From Medicago truncatula (taxonomy: Eukaryota; Streptophyta; Magnoliopsida; Fabales; Fabaceae), in contig NC_053042.1 in assembly GCF_003473485.1 (NCBI RefSeq), positions 34,314,762 through 34,378,761 on the forward strand: a DNA stretch of 64,000 nucleotides. The letters are read 5' to 3'. The notes under the pieces were generated by a model that saw nothing but the letters and a program-made list of their open reading frames with translations, made no database searches and was not told where the DNA came from. Shown here piece after piece: positions 1 to 20,842 of the stretch. The position numbers and the translations under genes are program-made. The stretch's first letter is position 1. Each line of letters starts with the position of its first letter.

Positions 1-778
1 TTTGTTTCAAATAATAAAAACTAAACGATAGTTCTCTTGACCTTATCTCAATTGACAAAACATTGTATGTCTTTGTAAGCTTAACTCAGTTGGTTTGGAC
101 AATGCATAAAATATGCAAGGTCTGGCGTTCAAACCTCGGCCACCACCAAAAAAGAACATTGCATAATATATTGTCAGCCTATAATTTCGACAGGCTTATT
201 CAATGCAGTTAACATTGGTTGACTTTTACCTTTTAAGGAATCAAACTCTTTCCTCTTCAACATGGGGATTTCGACGAGAATTGGACTTAGCGTGTGAAAG
301 AGCCTAAAATATCTGAAGTTTGACAAGACGTAAACCAAGAATGCGAGTTCGTCGAAACCAAGCAATTATTGTCGAAGCGAGAAGAATTTGAATTCAAAGA
401 ACAACAGTTTCCTTGATGAAAACGTGGAGACAAGCGGTTTCTTGATGAAAAGAGTGTTGATCGTGGAGTTAGCCTTTTTTCAGTTATTTTACAATGTATA
501 AATAGTAGTTTTCCATATGAAAAATGGGTTGCAAATGTATGTAATCAGAGGCATAAATATGAGTCACTTAGACACATATACCGTGATGCTTTTTCTTAGT
601 CTATAAAATTCGAACTCCTTTAAATTTAAACATGTATAAATAAATCATGTATATATGGTTACAGAATAATTGTTTACAATCAAATCACTTCTACTAAATT
701 TGCTCAATTTACAACTCAATTACCTACCTCAAAGCAAACAAATTAAGAAACTCAAAAACCTTACAACCTTAAACAAAG
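1..778. other. Intergenic, repeat-derived
   Basis: No convincing gene. A tRNA-like repeat sits at about 75-147 (separate entry). A TATA-like stretch near 498-508, followed by TAGTAG, could belong to an LTR, but no matching second end was found. The open frame at 174-365 on the minus strand has no recognisable similarity. The 3' untranslated region of the GRAS gene at 779 should extend into the right part of this stretch. Confidence 0.4.
75..147 (+). repeat. tRNA-like SINE-type repeat
   Basis: The segment has an A-box-like block (CTTAACTCAGTTGG) and, about 40 bases later, a B-box-like block (GTTCAAACCTCGG), with an ATGCATAAAATATGCA core between them. This is the layout of a tRNA-derived short interspersed repeat. 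A second, inverted copy of the same kind lies at 44508-44573. It does not fold as a full tRNA gene, so it is called a repeat. Confidence 0.45.
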
Positions 779-2227
779 CTACCTAGAAGTTCTACAAGTC
801 CAAGAAGAAGCTGTATACAAACTAGTATCTTTCCAACCAAGCCTTAACATGCCATCAACTTGAGCAAGACTATAACCATGAGCTGGTGAATACATGTTCA
901 ATATCAACTGTGCTTGAGCCATTGAATTAGCACTCATTGGAACCTGCTCAAAACTATTTCTTGCAACAAGTTCACTTCTCCAAAGCCTAAACTTTTCTTC
1001 ACCACTTCTTTTAGGTCCACCAATTGCTAATATATTGTTGATCTCTTTAGATAGAAGACCATGTTCAACAATGTTCCTGTTAGAATCATCACTATGCAAA
1101 TATGATCCAAGTGAATCAAAAAGGGTGGAATAGTAATGCAATGAACCAACAAAACGGTCCAAAAATGACCCTCCAATGTTAACATCTTGTTCTACTAAAG
1201 TTATGATTTTTGGTTCCAATTCTTCAAGAAGTCTCAAAGTTTTCCAATCAGGTCCAGTTGAATCATACAAAGAATGTTGCAACCAATGAACTGCAAGTGC
1301 TTCATTAGGCCTAATTTGTAACATGGAAACATCAACAACTTCACCAAATTTACATGCTATAGGGTAAAACTCTAAACACAAACCAAGCCTTCTAGCGAAA
1401 TTCGAAAGATTTTTCCCCGTCTCAACAAGAAGTTCCATCGATGCTCCCATCCCCGTCATTCGAACTGAAGGCCTACCCTCCATTCGAGTCGCGAGTATGT
1501 GAAAAAAAGCAGGCCATTGCAGACCTTGCATGATGTCCAAATCAATGATATGAATGCTATTACAACGGTTCACCGCTTCAAGAATTGCTTGGTTTGAAGT
1601 AAAATGTGAAAATTTGATGAAAGGGGAAATATTATTGAACACTTGCAGAGAAGAATGAATGGTTCTATGATCAATCAAAGGAGAACATGCTCCAAGCCAT
1701 GTATTCATCACTCTACTAATCATAGCTTTTGCAAAATAAGCAACAACACGTTCAGCACATGATGTTTTGTAAGGTGAAGCTAATTGTGTTAACTCTAGTA
1801 ACATTCTATGAGCTTCACCATGATTTTCAACTGAAATTGCCACTGCACATTCCATTAGAAGGGTTATCAAATTCAACCCTTGATCACATTCATAACCACT
1901 ATTACTATTATGGTTTTGAATTAAATCTGATGTGTTTGTTTGAATTTGTTGAAGATTATTGTAACTATTATTATCAGAAGTGTTTTGTGGTAAGTGATCT
2001 TCAACAAAGTGTTTAGTAAAGTGTTCAACCCAATCACTTACCTCATTATTCTGTCCTCCCAAGTTTAGGGAGTGATTTTCAGTTAGTTGTTTTGGATAAG
2101 GATTTGTTTGGATTGGAGGTGGCAATAATAAGTCATTTGTAATGATTGTATAGTCCCATGTTTCATGCATGTGTGGATGAATCATGTTTGGATTTGCATG
2201 AAGGACTTCAAATCCTACTTTCATCAT
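779..2227 (-). CDS. SCL23: GRAS transcription factor, SCARECROW-LIKE 23/SCR clade
   Basis: Intronless gene for a 482-residue nuclear regulator, starting at a doubled ATG (2222-2227). Residues 1-115 are Asn/Gln/His-rich and low in complexity, as is usual for the variable GRAS N-terminus. The GRAS domain runs from about 119 to the end. It shows the first leucine repeat (LITLLMECAVAISVENHGEA), the VHIID core as IHIIDLD (225-231) followed by MQGLQWPAFFHILATR, then AVHWLQHSLYD (312-322), a PFYRE-equivalent region (IITLVEQDV), and a SAW-type end (LRLGWKDTSLYTASSW). The MQGLQWPA and LRLGWKD blocks fit the SCR/SCL23 branch, whose members act with SHORT-ROOT in radial patterning and bundle sheath fate. 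That role is family knowledge; which paralog this is remains inference. The neighbouring kinase gene lies on the same strand more than 3 kb upstream and is unrelated. Confidence 0.9.
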   Translation of the reverse strand: MMKVGFEVLHANPNMIHPHMHETWDYTIITNDLLLPPPIQTNPYPKQLTENHSLNLGGQNNEVSDWVEHFTKHFVEDHLPQNTSDNNSYNNLQQIQTNTSDLIQNHNSNSGYECDQGLNLITLLMECAVAISVENHGEAHRMLLELTQLASPYKTSCAERVVAYFAKAMISRVMNTWLGACSPLIDHRTIHSSLQVFNNISPFIKFSHFTSNQAILEAVNRCNSIHIIDLDIMQGLQWPAFFHILATRMEGRPSVRMTGMGASMELLVETGKNLSNFARRLGLCLEFYPIACKFGEVVDVSMLQIRPNEALAVHWLQHSLYDSTGPDWKTLRLLEELEPKIITLVEQDVNIGGSFLDRFVGSLHYYSTLFDSLGSYLHSDDSNRNIVEHGLLSKEINNILAIGGPKRSGEEKFRLWRSELVARNSFEQVPMSANSMAQAQLILNMYSPAHGYSLAQVDGMLRLGWKDTSLYTASSWTCRTSR

Positions 2228-2380
2228 AGAAACAAAAATAACAAATTAATGCTTAAAATCTAAAGCTACTATATATGTTACAAAAATTAATATGTAGCAA
2301 AACAAAATACAAAGAAATAGAAAAAAGGATGAGTTGGGGTGTGAATGTGAGAGAGGGTTTTCAAGAAGAGGATTATGTTA

Positions 2381-2387
2381 CTTTATA
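2381..2387 (-). promoter_or_regulatory. Candidate TATA box of the GRAS gene
   Basis: On the minus strand TATAAAG lies about 155 bases before the GRAS start codon, within a short stretch following CCCCT. Distance and sequence suit a plant core promoter. A GA-rich tract (GAGAGAGGG on the plus strand, about 2350) lies between it and the gene. No transcript evidence is available. Confidence 0.4.
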
Positions 2388-2728
2388 AGGGGAAGTTTCA
2401 TGACCAAATAATTAAAATTTATTAAAAACTAAATTAAATAGAATTGTGGTGTTGTCAATAGACTCAATAAGCATTGCCAATTCCTGTTGATGGCCGGCAT
2501 AATCAAGACATTTGGAAAAAGACAAGTCATTAGAAGTTAATCATTACACGTCGAATTGGCAGTGATTTTCCCATTATTATAATAATTAATTATTATATTA
2601 ACAAAATTATAGTAATGAAGCTAACGTTATCAACTTCTTTTGGACAATAATACTAAAAAACTTATAGTTAGACATTCGTGTGTTGTATTTATTTTCTATA
2701 CTTATATCATAAGGTAGGAAAACAATTA

Positions 2729-2984
2729 CTTCCTCCGTCTTAAAATACATATTGCAGTTAACCACTGCACATATATTAATATACAATTTTGATCATTCGT
2801 ATATTTAATTATATATAATAAAAAATTATAAAATTTTGATATTTTGAAAATATTTGTCGAGAGAAATTAAACATCTTACATACTAACATTTGTATTTATA
2901 TATTAGTTAAAAAATATGGTCAAAGTAAACTATGTGAATAGTGCACATTATAAAATTGCGACATGTATTTTAAAATAGATGGAG
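2729..2984. mobile_element. Stowaway-like MITE, 256 bp
   Basis: The left end reads CTTCCTCCGTCTTAAAATAC and the right end is its imperfect inverted match (GTATTTTAAAATAGATGGAG). Both ends are flanked by TA, the target duplication used by Tc1/mariner-type elements. Internal inverted pairing continues (TTGCAGTTAACCACTGCAC against GTGCACATTATAAAATTGC). There is no coding capacity. It lies about 500 bp upstream of the GRAS start codon, so it could influence that promoter. Confidence 0.65.
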
Positions 2985-3183
2985 TAAAATTTTTAAACAG
3001 CAATAATTGTTAATTCAAAAAGTGGATACTCAATAGATAGATAGGATTCAAGGGGTGGAAAGATGATTTTTTGGAGAACTTTCATGAAGTGAAAACTTTT
3101 TGAAAATGTGAGATAATTAGTACTTAATATGCCACATTCATGAAGGAAAGCTATTATTACAATATAATAGGGAACAAATCTAC

Positions 3184-3335
3184 GGGGTAGTATACCACCA
3201 TTACATCAAACCGAAGCTTGTGAGCTAAAGATAAACAAGGAGATCGAAGAATCGTGCAAGAGAAGGAACAATGGTGATCCAAGTTGGCAAGAAAATCAGC
3301 ACAAGATTTAGCCTCCAAGCAATTATGATTCAATG
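3184..3335 (-). pseudogene. Non-LTR retrotransposon RNase H end, relic
   Basis: Reading the minus strand gives NHNCLEAKSCADFLANLD followed about 15 residues later by RSPCLSLAHKLRFDVMVV. This resembles the C-terminal end of the RNase H domain in plant LINE polyproteins, where the family pattern is R-E-x-N-x-x-A-D-x-L-A-K-x-G followed by a P-x-x-L/S-rich tail. The rest of the polyprotein is absent, so this is a fragment. The call rests on motif resemblance only. Confidence 0.45.
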
Positions 3336-5622
3336 AGAAATTTTAATATGAAAGATGGATAAGACGAAGAATGTCTAGTAAGAGCGGTAGAAGAATTGCA
3401 ATACGAAAGCTTATCATCTTCTATAAATAGGAGGTCTTACGGGACGTTGAAACATTATAATAGTAAGAGACTAGATTCATATTATTGTTTGGAATTGGAT
3501 ATATGTTTCCCTTCTATAGTTCTCACTTTCCCATGTTTTTGCCATGAATTTTGTAAAGCTACGAATTCAAGTTTATTTTTATTAAGTTACGAATTCAAGT
3601 TTAAGAGTAAATATGTGTGTTTAGAAAAAGAAAAAAAAGAGTAAATATGTGTTTAGCGCCTTTATATGTGGTTCCAAACATGTTGTAAGTGTGTGTGACA
3701 TCACTTATGTGAGACAGTATTTGAGTTTGTAGAATGATTCATATACTGAAACAATTTGGTCGAGACGTTTATGTTGACATAGATAAGAGGTATTGACCCA
3801 CGTAAATATTTGTTATGTGTTGTGTACCTAAGATCCTCGATGCACATAGATTTTCCATAACATAATTCTTTACATAAACTGTGCTTTCATTAGTATGAAT
3901 CAGATCTCTTAAATTCTAGCTTAATTGAAAAAACTAATCAACTTAATATATTATAATTGATGAACAAAGACAAATTAGTGAAATAACACCAATTGTTACA
4001 AAAAAAGACAAATAACACATATTGATGAACACCTAATTTCCTCCTTTTAATATTAATCATACATGGCTTAACGGTTGGAGTTGGTTTTCAAGGTGAGGCA
4101 TATAGTTTGAAGAGGGATGTTTGGACTTTTCTATATTACTATGACGTATCGGCATCTTATATTTAACCAGTGTAGGAATATACCACTATACACACAAAAA
4201 AAAAAAGTTTATAGTGAATCAAAATCCATTGAAAATATTTTAGTCTTGTCGTTAGAACTGTTTAGAGTGGTAAGAAAGTTTATTTTTTAGTATATACCAA
4301 TGCCTAACAAAACCACTGGATTAGCACCTTCCGTAAGCCATTGATTAAACTATTAATGTATTAATTTTATAAGGTTAATCATTAAACCACCTTTTAGGTG
4401 AAAGTGATGTCTACGTTAATTTATTTTGGCTGTAGGGGCTTTGGACGACCATAAGTTATTTTACCAAGCTACAAGGACAGTTTAATATACAAACCTTATT
4501 GCTTAGTCTTTATTCAAATGGATCTCTCTTGATCAATAAAGAACATATAGCTCTAATTATTGATTGATTTGTAAGCTTGCCGATTTGTATTAAACAATAA
4601 AAATGGTATCTGAATCTAGAGCTTATGCATATGTCATTTTAGTTTGTCCTATTTTTAATGTCATTTTGACATTTTCCAGATTTAGCTGCCTTACATTACA
4701 TGTAACAGCTTCACTGGAATAGGTGAATACCATCATTCTATATTTAGTTAAAGAATGGTAAAGTACGTGATGGAACCGTTCCAAGTGCAAAAAATAAAAA
4801 TAGTGCGGTGTGTAAAGTAACTACATGTTCAACTTTGATAAAGCAACCGGTCATAATGTAATATATATATATATATAAACACACATACATGGTCTCAAAA
4901 AATAGGTCATGAATGTGATTTGGATCACAATATTAATGCTTTTTGACGTCTTTATGATTGAAATTAAGGTCGTATCAGCAATTAACTGTGATTCTCTACA
5001 ATATCAAAAATTGTAATACAACACAATTTTGATCATAGAAATACTCCTCTCACCCTCTCATAGAAACACTAATTTACCTGAAAAATACTATTGGATTAGA
5101 TGTACAAAAAGAAAATAAATACCGAGAAACATTGAATTTTAAGATTTGTATGAAAATGAACACTGATAGATTACATTTAATGCAGGTTTTATACAACAAA
5201 ATTACTTGTCATCCATTAGACTCCAACGTTACAGACAAATGCTTTGTTATCGTCATTAATGTAAAAGAGAACATGAATGACAATAAACTGTAAGAAATTT
5301 ACAGAGTATCCACAATTCAATGACACCATGAATCTGTTTACAGTGTAGCATATTTGACAATAAACTGAAAGAAATTTACAATTCAATAGTTGTGATTGAC
5401 AGAAAAGACTTGTCCAAGCCAGCTTGCTCGAGGTTAATTACTTGATTCAAGACACAGCACTTTCTTCTTGCCTTTTCTCATAACCATTAATTAGCGTAAC
5501 CAATAACAAATCCAAATGTGGAATTGCATTGAGAGTCACATTTAGAATACAGGAATTGTCAAATATATGCATGAGTTATGGTACCTACACTGTTTGACTG
5601 GATAGATCATGAGATTGTGTTG
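3336..5622. other. Intergenic between GRAS and kinase genes
   Basis: AT-rich DNA with no supported gene. Contents seen are a TATAAATAGGAGG motif near 3420 (possible LTR or promoter fragment), an (AT)n microsatellite at 4859-4877, and scattered short A/T tracts. The right end should hold the 3' untranslated region of the minus-strand kinase gene, whose stop codon lies at 5623-5625. Confidence 0.4.
4859..4877. repeat. (AT)n microsatellite
   Basis: A run of about nine AT units, followed by ACACACAT. It is a simple repeat with no coding context. Confidence 0.8.
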
Positions 5623-15165
<9,543 letters not shown>

Positions 15166-15226
15166 TTCTTTGTCTCAACAATTAACAACCTTCCTTGTTC
15201 CTTCTATGCATGTTCAAACCCAATTA

Positions 15227-15267
<41 letters not shown>

Positions 15268-17414
15268 GAGGTAGCACAAACAACTCCTAAAAAACTGATT
15301 TTTAAACTAAAAAATAACATACAAAACAAAACCCAGATTCGATTACCAAATTTGCACATGACCCATTTTCCAAAACAGAATCTTTTTACCAAAATTTATA
15401 TGAAAGTGAAAATTTAAAAAATAGTAAAAAATTGTTCCCTGTATGTACCTGAATTGAATTGCTTGGGGCATTTCGGAAAGCGTAAAATCCAAATTTGCGA
15501 ATGGCGAATGAGAAAGGAAGAGGAAGAGATGTATTGTATCTTTCGGATGAGATGCGCGTGATTTTCTGTGCGATGTTCTTGTCTTTTCTTTCTGCTGAAT
15601 GAAAATGAAATTAATGAAAATCATGCATGTTCCATTTTCACACCAACTTTGCAATCATAATCATTTTTCTTTTATTAATTATTATTATTATTATTATATT
15701 TTTTCCTTCAAAAAAATTATTACTATTATTTCTTAATTAAAGAAAGTAATTATTTATTATTTTATTGTATTTTTATATCCTTAAATAAACTTCGGAGAAA
15801 CCGGACTTTATGAAAGTTAAAATAGACTTTGAGGTTTATCGACGTTAACAAAGGTGTTTATCAATTCATCAAAAATAATGACATCAACAACGAGAATTGA
15901 ACTCACGTTCTTACGAATAAGTCAACTATTTATCAATTGAGTCAATCTTCATTTTTCTTAAGGAATTTGAATCAATCTTCAACGTCATATGATCAAATAA
16001 TTAATAATAATACTCCTATAAAAATATAAAATAATATTTATTTTAGGATATTTTTTAAATTAATAAACATGTATTGTCACTAAAACCAATGGCAGAGCCA
16101 TAATAACAAGTTTAGATGGATCACAAAATAAATTATAATATACGGTATATACACAAAATTTATGTTTTAATAAGCATTAATACAAAATTTATCCTTAAAA
16201 GATTAAATTGCATATTTTAAAAATTCAAAATGAGTGACGTGAAAGTGTGATAATGCACGCTGAGATGGAGAAGCGGATAAGCCATAATATAATTTTATTT
16301 AAAAGTCAAATATTTTAATAGTTTCTCCTTTAAAAAAAATAAATGTTTTTGGTGGGTGGGCCATGGCTACCTGAGTCCTCGAGGAGCTTCACCACAGTCT
16401 GAAACCAAACAGAAATGCACTATCAACCTGAAAATTTATGATACAACCATTGTATTTATATATCTTCATTTTTCCTATTCTCATTCAACATCTCATTTCT
16501 TTTCTATCTCTCTTGTAGATGTTACATGCAAGCATATAAACAAAAACAAAAGTACTTAATTCTCATTATGTTGATGCAAGTTATCTTCTATATTTTTTTC
16601 GGCAACACTCAATATATAAAGGAGAGTGTTTATTATTCGTTAAAATCAAATCAAAAATAGGAGAGGGAACAAAAGAAGACAATGTTCTATTTCTAGTTTT
16701 TAACATTTAAAATTTAGTTGGTAGTTTTTTTGTCCCGCGAGAAACTAGATTCAGTTGTAGCGCCGCCCTTTTTAAATGTAATAAACTTCAGTGCTCCCTC
16801 CATTATAATTAATCACTAATTAATCTAAATTAACACATTCTCTATTTATTTATTTTATTATTAAATTAGACTTTAACTTTTCATCTCTTGTACTCAACCT
16901 CCCACAAATATAGTCTTTTCATGTTCTCTATCAGGTTCTCCTTTGAAAAATTGATTGTTTTCACAACTAAATCTATTTTATCTAAGAGGAGGTACGTGAA
17001 ATAATGTTCTTGTCCTTACTTGTTTTCTCTCTTTAATTATTAGTTTCTAATTTTTACCGTAGCTATGTACTAGTTTTTTTTTTTTTTGTTACATTGTAGT
17101 ATTTTTTTGGTTACAAGCTATGTACGAGTTCGACATCTTTTCTCGTTACTGTTAAAATCACAACTATTATTATCATATGAGATGTTATCCTTTCTTAGTA
17201 TTAGTTTATTATGATATTCACATCACACATAAGTTATCGTTACTATTTAAGCTATCACTTTTAGACATTAATGGTATTAATTTTTTTTTAGGGAAGACAT
17301 TAATGGTATTCATATCATACATAAGTTATCGTTACTACATTTTTGTACTTTCATACTTTTAACCTATCATTTTTATAAGTTAAAGTCATGTGTTTAATGC
17401 TTGCACTGCATATT
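15166..17414. other. Kinase 5' flank and intergenic DNA
   Basis: The first few hundred bases should hold the kinase 5' untranslated region and promoter. The segment at 15878-15960 resembles a decayed inverted tRNA-like repeat, with GAGTTCAATTCTCG and GACTCAATTGATAAATAG on the minus strand. Short duplicated blocks occur around 17210-17340, where a segment containing ATAAGTTATCGTTACTA appears twice. No gene is supported. Confidence 0.4.
15228..15264 (+). repeat. Poly-A run of 37 bases
   Basis: Uninterrupted A tract just upstream (minus strand) of the kinase start codon. It could be the tail of a short retroelement inserted in the 5' untranslated region or a 5' UTR intron; a GTACATAC donor-like site lies at about 15450 on the minus strand. 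Confidence 0.8.
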
Positions 17415-18000
17415 AGGCATTAATGGAAGCTCTTTATGGTAATGGTAATGGAGATGAAGTTGTTGATGGGAACGGAGAGCTAGTTGTTAACGAGACTGCC
17501 AATAATAAAAAGACTATATTTTTTTGACAAAGGAGAACCTTATAGAGAACATGATAGCCAAAAATTGATTGTTTTTCTGACATATGCACATTATTTTCCT
17601 TGTCATAGAAGAATCAATAAGCTCAAAAGAATTGTATTGAAACTTTGCAACATGTTGGGGTGAAAACAACCAAAATTTACGTCATAGCGACCAAACAACA
17701 TGGATGATATGAAAACATTGGTTGCTTGGAGAAAGACATTAGAAATCATTTAGATAAAAGTCGTCATTTGGCTTTTTAGAGTCGGGAGACGCAACTGCAA
17801 TGTTGGAGTGTTTATGCTTATGCAAGAATAAAATCTTAGATTTTTTTGTGTGATTGATTTAGATGATGAGGATCGTGTAAGAAATGTATTTTGAGTAGAT
17901 GTAAAAGGTAGAGATGAATATCAAGAGTTTGGGAATGTGATTTCGTTTGATACAACACAAATAAATACATAGTGTCATTCCCTCCTTTTATTGGTGAGAA
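17415..18000 (+). pseudogene. FAR1/FHY3-type (MULE-family) transposase relic
   Basis: Allowing stops and frame changes, the plus strand reads ESGDATAMLECL and then DLDDEDRVRNVF, a stop, VDVKGRDEYQEFGNVISF and DTT. This matches the start of the MULE/FAR1 transposase domain, where the family pattern is F-x-Y-A-x-D-x-D-D-E-x-R-x-x-N-V-F-W-x-D followed by Y-x-x-F-G-D-V-V-S-F-D-T-T. The conserved Trp after NVF has become a stop (TGA). Several stops and shifts precede it, and the SWIM end is missing. The relic therefore cannot make the protein. It could descend from a domesticated FAR1-related gene or from an autonomous transposon. Confidence 0.6.
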
Positions 18001-19218
18001 TAATCACTTTCGGTCAAGGTTACTTGGTTGCGCATTACTGATAAGACCTCAAACGTTGATTCATATTCAGTAGTTAACAATGATTCCAATTACTGGGTTG
18101 TATCAGAAGAACTTGTTAGCTCTGACTCGGAGGTTACGCCCAACAACACCATCAGTCGTTATTCCTTCCTTGAACAGGTTTGGTCATAATTTCTATGGAC
18201 ATAAACTTCACTGCTCTGCCTTTTGTTAACTCAATACATGTTGTTGCATAATAAAGTTGTCAAACTATTACCCCAATTATATCAGGGTCAGTCTTTTGTT
18301 TTAAGGGACTTTGTGACCATTGCTTTTGCGTTTATACCTTCTTTTGATATTCTAATTGGAGAAAACTTTTACTTGTGGAAAATTCTAGGGTGGCTAGTGA
18401 CCTCATTTCCCTCTATAATAGTAAGTACCCTATGAAGCTGATGTTACTATCATGATTTTTAGTTACTAAAGAAGCATTGAGATTTTAAAAATGTACCATT
18501 AACCCTCAGTTCAAAACTATGGCTAACAAGTGTCCTTAAGCAATCTATAATAGTAACTTTTGTATAGAAATATATGTGATTATTACTTTTCATATAATAT
18601 TTCTATTTATGGTTCCTTAAACAATGTCCTTATGGCACTTGATAGCAAGACCCTAAAATTAAATCCTCCAAAACCAAACTTCCAAAATCAAATCCATCTC
18701 ATTCAACAAAAAAAAACTCTTCTTCATGCGAAAAATGTGGCAGTGCTCATTCACCCCTTTCATGAAACCTGTTGAAACTCTTCTGCATGAAAAATGTTCC
18801 TCTTGAAACCTGTTTTCTTTGGTTTGTCAAAGATTCAATATTTTCTTCTATCAAGTCCTTAAAATCGATTTTTTTCTTCAATTATAAATTAAAATTCTAT
18901 CACACAATTTGAGGACAACTCGTAATAGATTTTCCCTCCACTGATTAATGTACAGTTGTTATTCAGTTTACATTCACCAATCCAATGAAATTAGTTTCTT
19001 CACATCGGCTCTATCCAAATTTGCGAAGCAACAACCGTTGTTTCATCAAATATTACCATAAGGGTGAGTCAGGCTGGAAGAAGATAACATATAATACTTA
19101 TGAGTTCAAAACAATGAGATCTAAACATATGTGTGACAACTTGCATAATCAAAAGGGGAATCCAACTCAACGTATTGATATGTTCCAGCCTGAATGTTGC
19201 AGTCCAGGACTTCACAAA

Positions 19219-19486
19219 CTAGACCATCCACCCGTGCTGTCGCACGGGTCATCTCGATTGGAAACAAAACATGCAAATGTATTGAAATTAAATATGCTTG
19301 CGGTACAAAATAAATTGTTTCTAAAAAAAATACATTAAAAAAAGACCTTAAATCGCTAGATTGCATAAAATCTCCTTATAACTACATTTGAAGTGCTATT
19401 CATGCCATTACTATTATCATCAGTCATTAAAATCTTCAACCCATTCCTGGAGGTCACCTTGGATATTGCGACGTAAAGTTTACCTC
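19219..19486 (-). mobile_element. Helitron 3' end with helicase C-terminus
   Basis: Reading the minus strand, a PIF1-like helicase end is visible: KLYVAISKVTSRNGLKIL, then TDDNSNGMNSTSNVVIRR (about 19486-19375). It matches the Helitron helicase motif G-Q-L-Y-V-A-x-S-R-V-T-S-R-x-G-L-K-I-L. About 130 bases later comes a GC-rich hairpin, ACCCGTGC-GACA-GCACGGGT (19230-19249), then CTAG (19219-19222) followed by T. This is the canonical Helitron terminus: hairpin, about 8 bases, CTRR, inserted before T. A second decayed helicase-like stretch (SKSDLKILLTYEDDACID, about 19565-19650 minus) lies beside it. The 5' TC end was not located. Confidence 0.6.
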
Positions 19487-20327
19487 ATATGTAGTATACG
19501 TTGTGTATACAATTATATTTCAAGGAATTTATGTGTATACAATGCGTTTTTTTTTTTTTTGAAAACTATCAATGCAAGCGTCATCCTCATATGTTAGCAG
19601 AATTTTTAGATCACTCTTTGAACTAATTTCAAACACTAAGAGAGATGAGCAAAAATAATATAGAACAATCGAACCCTTAAATTGTTTTATGAGCCACTTT
19701 CTATTCATGAACAAACACTAAGATTAGCTACGTGGAGTGAAATGACACATTATACACAAAACACATCTTAAAAAACCTGCTATTATACAAACAAACCCAA
19801 ACAAACATTATTGATTATTGAAATGGATGGTCTGCATAAATTAATTTTGACATTATCCTATTGAAATGGGTGGTCTGCATAACTATTGTTCTATACACAA
19901 AATAAATTAATTTTGACCTAAAACAGTAGACTGAAGAGTTATCTTGCAAAAATTATGGACAAAATAATTAACCTTAGTTGATTCAATCAAATCTGATAGT
20001 TGTAGAAAATCATCAGAGAGGGACTGTAATCGGACCAGTAAAAAGAATTAGAAACTTCAGGCAAATCATTAGTTAACTTTTAGTTATTGTAAAAGCTGCA
20101 CCCTATAACTTTTTCTAAATCGCGGCGGCACACCGTGATTTCGATAAAGTAAGTCATCACGGAAACTCAAAATAAGCTTCAATAGTGAATATACACATCT
20201 AAGTATAACCTTCTGAAATAAGCCCCTTATATTTGCAGTCAAAGAAAACTACCTTAAAACTCAATTTAAATTACTTGCAATTTGAAATAATTCGAATATG
20301 AAAAACATTATACATGTAGAGCAACAC

Positions 20328-20842
20328 CCTCACGCAGCAAACACTGAGGCACCACACAGCCTGCTGTCCTTCGAGAGCACACCACAAAAAACATAAACCA
20401 CCTCGACAGAGTCCACCAAAACTATCACTATTTTCTCAAAGGACAGTCTTTTTCAATTTATGTAAAGTTTATTTATTTATTTGCATTAAAAAAGACACCA
20501 GTGAGCTATAAACAACATCAGGATCCTATAAAACACAAATCAAACGCATACGTCTTCCCCTTGATTACAGAAAGAAAACAAAAGAAAAAGGCTAGGCACA
20601 AAACAAAAGAGGTGCAGCCCCTAAAACACCAACATCACAACGGTTCCTAGTAACAAAACCAAAAATCTGCTATCTAAAATAGCAGCAGCCTCACGCAGCC
20701 AACAAAGATGCACTACACAGCCTGCTGCCCCTCAAGAACACACCACAAAAAACAGAAACCACCTCGACAAAGTATACCAAAACTATCACTATTTTCTCAA
20801 AAGACAATCTTTATCAATTTATGTAAAGTTTATTTATTTGCA
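20328..20842 (+). repeat. Two direct repeats of about 155 bp, 361 bp apart
   Basis: The blocks at 20328-20485 and 20689-20842 share CCTCACGCAGC at the start, ACCACAAAAAACA and AAACTATCACTATTTTCTCA inside, and ATGTAAAGTTTATTTATTTG at the end, with scattered substitutions. The spacer contains unrelated A-rich sequence. This may be two monomers of a tandem repeat or the ends of a decayed LTR-like element; no coding sequence lies between them. Confidence 0.6.

Noticed and set aside
75..147. True tRNA gene
   Set aside because: Promoter-like boxes exist, but the acceptor stem and anticodon arm do not form; it fits a tRNA-derived repeat better.
174..365. 63-codon frame at the left edge
   Set aside because: No family resemblance, no splice partners, and it sits in LTR-like or repeat DNA.
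1729..2016. 95-codon open frame on the plus strand
   Set aside because: It lies entirely opposite the GRAS coding sequence; that minus-strand frame has clear domain motifs and this one has none.
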